This document shows, piece by piece, positions 8,505 through 13,806 of a stretch of 13,806 nt of DNA (its first letter is position 1; each line of letters opens with the position of its first letter). Origin of the DNA: JBOGJG01 sp050747825 (GTDB taxonomy: Bacteria > Acidobacteriota > UBA6911 > RPQK01 > JBOGJG01). The stretch is taken from NCBI GenBank assembly GCA_050747825.1, contig JBOGJG010000069.1, positions 1 to 13,806 on the forward strand, written 5' to 3'. The notes under the pieces were generated by a model, which worked only from the letters and a program-made list of their open reading frames with translations, was not told the DNA's origin and ran no database searches. Both the position numbers and the translations under genes were made by a program.

Positions 8505-9311
8505 ATGAAGAACGTCTTATTAATATTGATGTATATAACGATTGCGGGATACACCTGGGCTCAGGAGCCGCCTTCGGTCCTGGCCGAAATGGAAGGTTAT
8601 CAGCTCACCGAGCAGGATTTTAATGAACTGCTGGAGATGCTGCCCCAGAAAACACGCGAGCAGGTGGCTGATCCCGAGGCCAAAACAATCTTCGTTAAAT
8701 CCTGGATGCAGCTCATGGCCTTTTCAGCGGAGGCGAAAAGCCAGGATCTTGATGAAGATCCGGAGTTTCAGGAACGCCTTGACTTTCTCAGGACCCAGCT
8801 TTTAGCCGAAGAGATCAGAACTCAAATCAGTGAATCCGCAGAGGTGACGGAGCAGGAAGTAGAGCAGCATTATCTCGCCCACAAGGAAGAGTACAAGCGT
8901 CCTGCCATGATCAAGGTTTCCCACATCCTTGTCCCAACCCAGGCAGAAGCGGACGAGATCCAGAAGGCTCTCACCGAGGGAGCCAGTTTTGAGACATTAG
9001 CCAGTGAAAAGTCCAAGGACCCCGTGAGCGGCAGTAGGAGTGGTGATCTGGGTTGGATCAACCCCGGCCGGCTGGTGCCTGAGTTCGAACAGGTAGCCTT
9101 CTCTCTGGAACCGGGCGCCACCAGCCCCCCCGTCCAGACTAAGTTTGGATGGCACCTTATTCGAGTTGCCGAGAAGAAGCCGGCGGGCTATACAGAACTG
9201 GAAGAGGTCAAGGCCCCGATCACCGAACAATTACTGGACCAAAAGAGGCAGGAGCTAATGGAGCAAAAAGGTGAAGATCTTTTCAAGAAATACAACGTTA
9301 CCATCTACTAA
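8505..9311 (+). CDS. Exported parvulin-type peptidyl-prolyl cis-trans isomerase (PrsA/SurA-like)
   Basis: The 268-residue protein begins with a signal peptide (about residues 1-19, ending YTWA-Q). Residues ~25-125 form a helical chaperone-like region typical of PrsA, SurA and PpiD family members. Residues ~135-230 form the parvulin domain, with the family hallmarks IKVSHILVPT (first His), GASFETLASEKSKDP, SGDLGWINPGRLVPEFEQVAF and FGWHLIRV. The C-terminal ~35 residues are charged helix. It catalyses proline isomerisation and helps fold secreted or outer-membrane proteins in the periplasm. The start is set by the strong RBS GGAGG. It lies directly upstream of an ECF sigma/anti-sigma pair, consistent with an envelope-homeostasis neighbourhood, though a 50-nt gap separates them. 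Confidence 0.92.
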   Translation: MKNVLLILMYITIAGYTWAQEPPSVLAEMEGYQLTEQDFNELLEMLPQKTREQVADPEAKTIFVKSWMQLMAFSAEAKSQDLDEDPEFQERLDFLRTQLLAEEIRTQISESAEVTEQEVEQHYLAHKEEYKRPAMIKVSHILVPTQAEADEIQKALTEGASFETLASEKSKDPVSGSRSGDLGWINPGRLVPEFEQVAFSLEPGATSPPVQTKFGWHLIRVAEKKPAGYTELEEVKAPITEQLLDQKRQELMEQKGEDLFKKYNVTIY

Positions 9312-9326
9312 AATACCGCCTATACT

Positions 9327-9355
9327 TTGCAACTTTTGATATAGCAGCCTATCAA
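9327..9355 (+). promoter_or_regulatory. Candidate promoter before the ECF sigma gene
   Basis: TTGCAA at 9327-9332 and TATCAA at 9350-9355 are 17 bp apart, each matching four of six sigma-70 consensus positions. The predicted start falls at about 9362, the G of the GTG start codon, so the mRNA may be leaderless; no Shine-Dalgarno sequence is present. The GCAACTT at 9329-9335 could alternatively serve as an ECF-type -35 for autoregulation. Confidence 0.3.
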
Positions 9356-9361
9356 ATAAAA

Positions 9362-10012
9362 GTGAGACAACAGAAGGATAAGAGGCAGAAGCCTGGCAAG
9401 AAAGCTCAACCTGTTCTGTCTCCTGAGGAACTGGACCAGGTCGTTTCTCAAGCTAAAGAAGGCGATGTTGCAGCTTTTCAGCAATTATACGAGTATTACG
9501 GTAAAAAGATTTTGAATTACATCTACCGTATGACCGGGTCTCAGCAAGAAGCGGAAGATTTGATGCAGGACACATTCATTCTGGTTCACAGGAACTTGAC
9601 CTCTCTGAAGGAAAACAAAAAATTCCAGAGTTGGCTCTACCGCATTGCACAAAATAACGTCTACCAGAAATACCGTGGTAAGACGCCCCACATGGAGTCG
9701 ATCGATCAGGAAGAATCGGCTGAATTATCCGACTTTCAAAAATTAGCGACACCAACCAAGAGTCCTGAGGAAAGTGTCCTTTCCGAGGAACTGGAAGGTT
9801 TAATTGAACAGGTCATCAGTGAGCTTCCGGAAAAATACAAACGGGTGTTCGTCTTGTCAGCCATTCACAAGTTGAGTTATCAGGAAATCAGTGAAATTGT
9901 AGGCCGTTCGCTGGCCTCAGTTAAATCCGACATTCACCGGGCGAGAGTTGAAGTAAGAGATAAAATCAAAAAATATTTGGGTGAGAATTATGGAATGTCG
10001 AACTTGGTCTGA
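9362..10012 (+). CDS. RNA polymerase ECF-family sigma factor
   Basis: 216 residues from a GTG start; no earlier in-frame ATG or GTG lies between the previous gene's end and 9362. After a basic N-terminal extension (~30 residues), sigma region 2 spans ~39-107 (FQQLYEYYGKKILNYIYRM; AEDLMQDTF; FQSWLYRIAQN) and region 4 spans ~145-205 (ISELPEKYKRVFVLS; YQEISEIVGRSLASVKSDIHRA, a helix-turn-helix). Region 3 is missing, as expected for an ECF sigma factor. It directs RNA polymerase to a regulon released when its anti-sigma factor is inactivated. The next gene begins 23 nt before its stop and encodes that anti-sigma factor. The A/T-richer codons and the lack of an RBS stand out from the neighbours. 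The target regulon may include the genes downstream. Confidence 0.93.
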   Translation: MRQQKDKRQKPGKKAQPVLSPEELDQVVSQAKEGDVAAFQQLYEYYGKKILNYIYRMTGSQQEAEDLMQDTFILVHRNLTSLKENKKFQSWLYRIAQNNVYQKYRGKTPHMESIDQEESAELSDFQKLATPTKSPEESVLSEELEGLIEQVISELPEKYKRVFVLSAIHKLSYQEISEIVGRSLASVKSDIHRARVEVRDKIKKYLGENYGMSNLV

Positions 10013-10505
10013 AGCTTTGACTGCTTACATGGATCAGGAGCTCCCTCAGGAGCAGGTCCAGCAGATTGAAAAGCACCTCGATTCATGTCCCGAATGCGAT
10101 GGCGAATACCGCTCTCTTTTTTACTCTTATGAAGTACTGAATCGGTTCGCGTCCGGTATCGAGTTGAATCCTGGGCTTTGGACTCGTATCGAATCCAAAA
10201 TCGTAAGCAAGCCCAAGGCGGAGCTTTTTTTTGACCTGCGCTCTCTTTTTAGTATCCGTTGGGTCCCCTTAGCCGTGGCTGCTGCGCTGGCAGTCGGCTT
10301 CGCCGTTCCTTTTTTCTGGAATTCGGACCAAAGTCTTAATGTCGAAGCCAGGTTTAACTCATGGGTAGAATCCCGCGAGCAAATTGAGCGCCGGCATTAC
10401 CAAATGATGACCGTAAGCCACGATGCAAAACTGGACGAAGTCTTTCCAAATCCATTCGCCAGGCAGACGTTTGATGCTCAGAATAATCCCTTTTCACCGG
10501 AGTAG
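9990..10505 (+). CDS. Membrane-anchored zinc-finger anti-sigma factor
   Basis: I choose the ATG at 9990 (171 residues), preceded by GGGTGAG, over a GTG at 9981 in the same frame. The N-terminal ZAS (zf-HC2) domain has Cys3 and HLDSCPEC (His29, Cys33, Cys36), the HxxxCxxC zinc-binding signature that clamps an ECF sigma factor. One transmembrane segment follows at ~91-110 (RWVPLAVAAALAVGFAVPFFW), then about 60 periplasmic residues of unknown fold. The gene overlaps the sigma gene by 23 bp, indicating coupled synthesis. It likely holds the sigma factor inactive until an envelope or redox signal arrives. Other than the zinc ligands, no sensor motif is recognisable. Confidence 0.9.
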   Translation: MECRTWSEALTAYMDQELPQEQVQQIEKHLDSCPECDGEYRSLFYSYEVLNRFASGIELNPGLWTRIESKIVSKPKAELFFDLRSLFSIRWVPLAVAAALAVGFAVPFFWNSDQSLNVEARFNSWVESREQIERRHYQMMTVSHDAKLDEVFPNPFARQTFDAQNNPFSPE

Positions 10506-10512
10506 TCCTGTA

Positions 10513-10944
10513 ATGTCTAGATTTTTTCCTTTGTTCCTTCTTCTGTTGAATTCGCCGGTATCGAGCTTCGCCCAAGACAAAAACTGGTCGAAAGTTCAAA
10601 GCGTCGCGGAATCTCACTACAAGGTCGTGATGCTTCTGATCGAGAAAAAGGAATTCGATGAGGCGGTTTCTGAATCCAAAAAACTTTTTGACCTCAAGTT
10701 CCCCAAAGAGAAGGAGAACCTGCTCTTCCAGAGCGCGGATCATATAGCCGCCGCCCTGAGGCATGAACAAAGATTCGACCTGGCTCATGAAGTCATCGAC
10801 GGCGCCTTGGTAGCCGTTACTTCCAGTCACTGGAAGGCTGAACTCTTCAAGCAGAAAGCGTTCACCTTCGAGAAGGAGGGCAAGCGGGATGACGCCCTGC
10901 ATTGCTTCAAAAAAGCCATTGAGGTAGAAAACTCAAACCCATAG
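10513..10944 (+). CDS. Small exported TPR-like protein
   Basis: The frame is open from 10423, but the start at 10513 gives a signal peptide (MSRFFPLFLLLLNSPVSSFA-Q) and is preceded by GGAG at 10499-10502, so I take 143 residues as the true product. The mature part is helical. Residues ~110-140 (KAELFKQKAFTFEKEGKRDD, ALHCFKKAIEVEN) form a convincing TPR, and earlier helices (YKVVMLLIEKKEFDEAVSESKKLFDL) resemble another. It starts 7 nt after the anti-sigma gene and ends 2 nt before the mutase gene, so it is the third gene of a sigma-led operon and may act in the periplasm as a partner of the anti-sigma factor. Function unknown. Confidence 0.8.
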   Translation: MSRFFPLFLLLLNSPVSSFAQDKNWSKVQSVAESHYKVVMLLIEKKEFDEAVSESKKLFDLKFPKEKENLLFQSADHIAAALRHEQRFDLAHEVIDGALVAVTSSHWKAELFKQKAFTFEKEGKRDDALHCFKKAIEVENSNP

Positions 10945-10946
10945 CC

Positions 10947-12549
<1,603 letters not shown>

Positions 12550-12569
<20 letters not shown>

Positions 12570-12960
12570 GCAGAAATTGCGCATTCTCATCGCCAAGCCC
12601 GGCCTGGACGGGCACGACCGGGGCGCCAAGGTGGTGGCGCGCGCCCTGCGCGATGCGGGAATGGAGGTCATCTATTCCGGCCTGCGCCAGACTCCCGAGC
12701 AGGTCGTCAACGCAGCCATCCAAGAGGACGTGGATGCCATCGGGCTCTCCATTCTCTCGGGCGCTCACATGCACCTCTTCGGACGAATTATGGAGCTTCT
12801 TAGAAAGAACCAGGCAGAAGATATCCTGGTGTTCGGAGGCGGAATTATTCCGGATGAGGATATTCCCCGCTTAAAAGAAATGGGAGTGACGGAAATTTTC
12901 CAGCCCGGAGCGAACACCGAAGAGATCATTCGCTTTTTAAGAAGCTCCGCAGTTCCATGA
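12550..12960 (+). CDS. Acyl-CoA mutase small subunit (cobalamin-binding)
   Basis: A 136-residue stand-alone B12-binding domain, the same length as the IcmB subunit of Streptomyces isobutyryl-CoA mutase from memory. It binds adenosylcobalamin base-off, with the Co ligand His22 in DGHDRG; Lys16, Asp20 and His22 have the spacing of Lys604, Asp608 and His610 of methylmalonyl-CoA mutase. GLSILSGAH and LVFGGGIIP complete the Rossmann-like motifs (SxL and GG loops). It forms the active enzyme with the large subunit encoded just upstream. The AAGGAGGT Shine-Dalgarno at 12531-12538, inside the upstream gene, and the 20-bp overlap point to coupled translation. Its stop overlaps the next start as ATGA. 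Confidence 0.93.
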
Positions 12961-13661
12961 CAACAACGTCCCAAACGGCCTTAGAAGAGAGCTTCATCCG
13001 CCATTACTCCATTCTCAAAGGTCAGCCGGTTCCGTCCTTTTCCATCCGGTTTTATCCCTACTGCAATCTCAACCACACCATACGCATACGGCAGGGCAGG
13101 ATCATTGTTCGCATCAGCGACATTCTGAGGCAGGCCCCACTCGAGATTATTTCGGCAGTTCTGGCTATTCTGCTGCATAAATTGTTTGGCAAGCGGACGC
13201 CTGAGGACGATCGCCGCCGCTATCGAAATTACATTTTCGGCCGCGATATTCAGGCTAAAGCTCATCTGATGCGAAGCCAGCGTGGACGCAAGGTTTTGAC
13301 CCAGTCGAGTGGCCGGATCTACGATCTGAGGACCGTCTTTGATCGACTAAACCAGCACTACTTTGAGAATCAGGTGCGTGTTCGTTTTTTATCCTGGAGC
13401 CGCCGTAAAAATCGCCGCATTCTGGGGCATTACGACTCGGCCCATCAGACAATCGTCATCGACCGGCGGCTGGACGCAGTGCTGGTTCCGGAGTACGTTG
13501 TGGAGTACGTCCTCTATCACGAAATGCTGCACGCCTTTCTTGGAGACGAAGTCTGCAGCGGCCGCCGGCAGGTCCACCACCGCCGCTTCCGGGAAGCCGA
13601 AAAAAAATTCGAGCACTACCGGCTGGCCAAAGAATTTATTTCCCGCCACCTGTCTCATTGA
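12957..13661 (+). CDS. SprT-like zinc metalloprotease-fold protein
   Basis: 234 residues, no signal peptide, predicted cytoplasmic. The C-terminal half (~120-232) is SprT-like: VFDRLNQHYF, GHYDSAHQTIVIDRRLD, then VLYHEMLHAFLGD with the zinc-binding HEMLH (His188, Glu189, His192) and a later HHRRFREAEKKF that likely supplies a third ligand (His207 or His208). SprT relatives act on DNA-protein crosslinks or are uncharacterised, so a proteolytic role is inferred. The N-terminal ~115 residues look like a degenerate copy of the same module (IRIRQGRIIVRISDILRQAP then SAVLAILLHKLFGK), with Ala70-Ile71 where the active half has His-Glu. It overlaps the mutase small-subunit gene by 4 nt, so it is the last gene of the operon; why it is linked to the mutase is not known. 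Confidence 0.82.
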   Translation: MTTTSQTALEESFIRHYSILKGQPVPSFSIRFYPYCNLNHTIRIRQGRIIVRISDILRQAPLEIISAVLAILLHKLFGKRTPEDDRRRYRNYIFGRDIQAKAHLMRSQRGRKVLTQSSGRIYDLRTVFDRLNQHYFENQVRVRFLSWSRRKNRRILGHYDSAHQTIVIDRRLDAVLVPEYVVEYVLYHEMLHAFLGDEVCSGRRQVHHRRFREAEKKFEHYRLAKEFISRHLSH

Positions 13662-13680
13662 GCCAGTAGAGTAGGAGGCC

Positions 13681-13742
13681 GCCGAATTGATCGGCGTTCA
13701 GCCCGACGGTACCGTCGCATCCCGAGGCCGAGTCGGCTGAAG
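13681..13742. other. Nested inverted repeats after the SprT-like gene
   Basis: GCCGA-ATTGA-TCGGC (13681-13695), the 14-bp perfect palindrome CGACGGTACCGTCG (13704-13717), and TTCAGCC/GGCTGAA (13697-13703 and 13735-13741) enclosing it, form a compact foldable region. No T-run follows. It could be a 3' mRNA structure, an operator, or a mobile-element end; no evidence decides. Confidence 0.35.
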
Positions 13743-13781
13743 GGCTCGTCATGTTCCCGGATGGTTCTGTGGATCTTCTTG

Positions 13782-13806
13782 TCACCAATCACCAATCACC
13801 AATCAC
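13782..13806 (+). repeat. TCACCAA heptamer array running off the window
   Basis: Three perfect TCACCAA units and a partial fourth end at the window edge, so the real array is longer. It shares the 7-bp unit length and an ACC core with the CTGACCG array at the other end. An open frame from the ATG at 13751 (preceded by GAAGGG) reads through it as TNHQSPI; whether this is a gene cannot be judged here. Confidence 0.75.

Noticed and set aside
10423..10512. N-terminal extension of the TPR-like protein
   Set aside because: It would overlap the anti-sigma gene by 83 nt and bury the signal peptide; the start at 10513 has both a signal peptide and an RBS.
13642..13654. CCCGCCACCTGTC shared with the repeat region at 35-47
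   Set aside because: One 13-bp match is expected by chance in a window of this size, and here it is inside conserved coding sequence.

Overview
The window reads as chromosomal DNA of a moderately GC-rich, probably uncultured bacterium, most likely an acidobacterium. This is inference without a database search. It rests on three things: a secreted protein with a 'LARRTREQK...ITNQDL' N-terminal signature, a GAF-like protein with a conserved Arg/His/Tyr-rich C-terminal block that I associate with Acidobacteriota, and abundant 7-bp tandem repeats. No rRNA, tRNA, CRISPR array, phage gene or intact transposase was seen.

Layout. 1-345 is a non-coding repeat mosaic of heptamers (CTGACCG) interleaved with six copies of a 20-bp element. 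412-1128 encodes a secreted coiled-coil protein whose mature N-terminus contains 12 heptamers of the same family in opposite orientation. 1129-1341 holds a REP-like motif and the first ~29 codons of a truncated hypC on the minus strand. 1342-2187 (minus) is a secreted endonuclease/exonuclease/phosphatase-fold protein. 2188-2375 is a divergent regulatory region with a very good sigma-54 promoter match driving 2376-5470: a small exported protein translationally coupled to an 833-residue matrixin-like metalloprotease. A near-consensus sigma-70 promoter at 5536-5564 precedes a GAF-like protein and PolX (polymerase X + PHP). 8505-9311 is an exported parvulin-type prolyl isomerase.

9362-13661 is a tight run of six genes: ECF sigma factor, zinc-binding membrane anti-sigma factor, small exported TPR protein, large and small subunits of a B12-dependent acyl-CoA mutase, and a SprT-like zinc protease. 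Genes overlap or lie 2-7 nt apart, so envelope stress signalling and acyl-CoA metabolism may share a transcript. 13662-13806 is non-coding, contains nested inverted repeats, and runs into a second heptamer array (TCACCAA) at the window edge.

Most notable points: (1) the mutase looks like a methylmalonyl-CoA mutase but has Phe71 and Gln189 at the positions, 118 residues apart, that distinguish isobutyryl-CoA mutase (Phe/Gln) from methylmalonyl-CoA mutase (Tyr/Arg); (2) the heptamer array inside a secreted protein keeps frame because 12 x 7 bp is 28 codons; (3) the sigma-54 promoter upstream of the metalloprotease operon; (4) a possible degenerate internal duplication in the SprT-like protein; (5) a hypC remnant whose similarity stops exactly at a REP-like palindrome. 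I did not find a clear new defence or mobile system.
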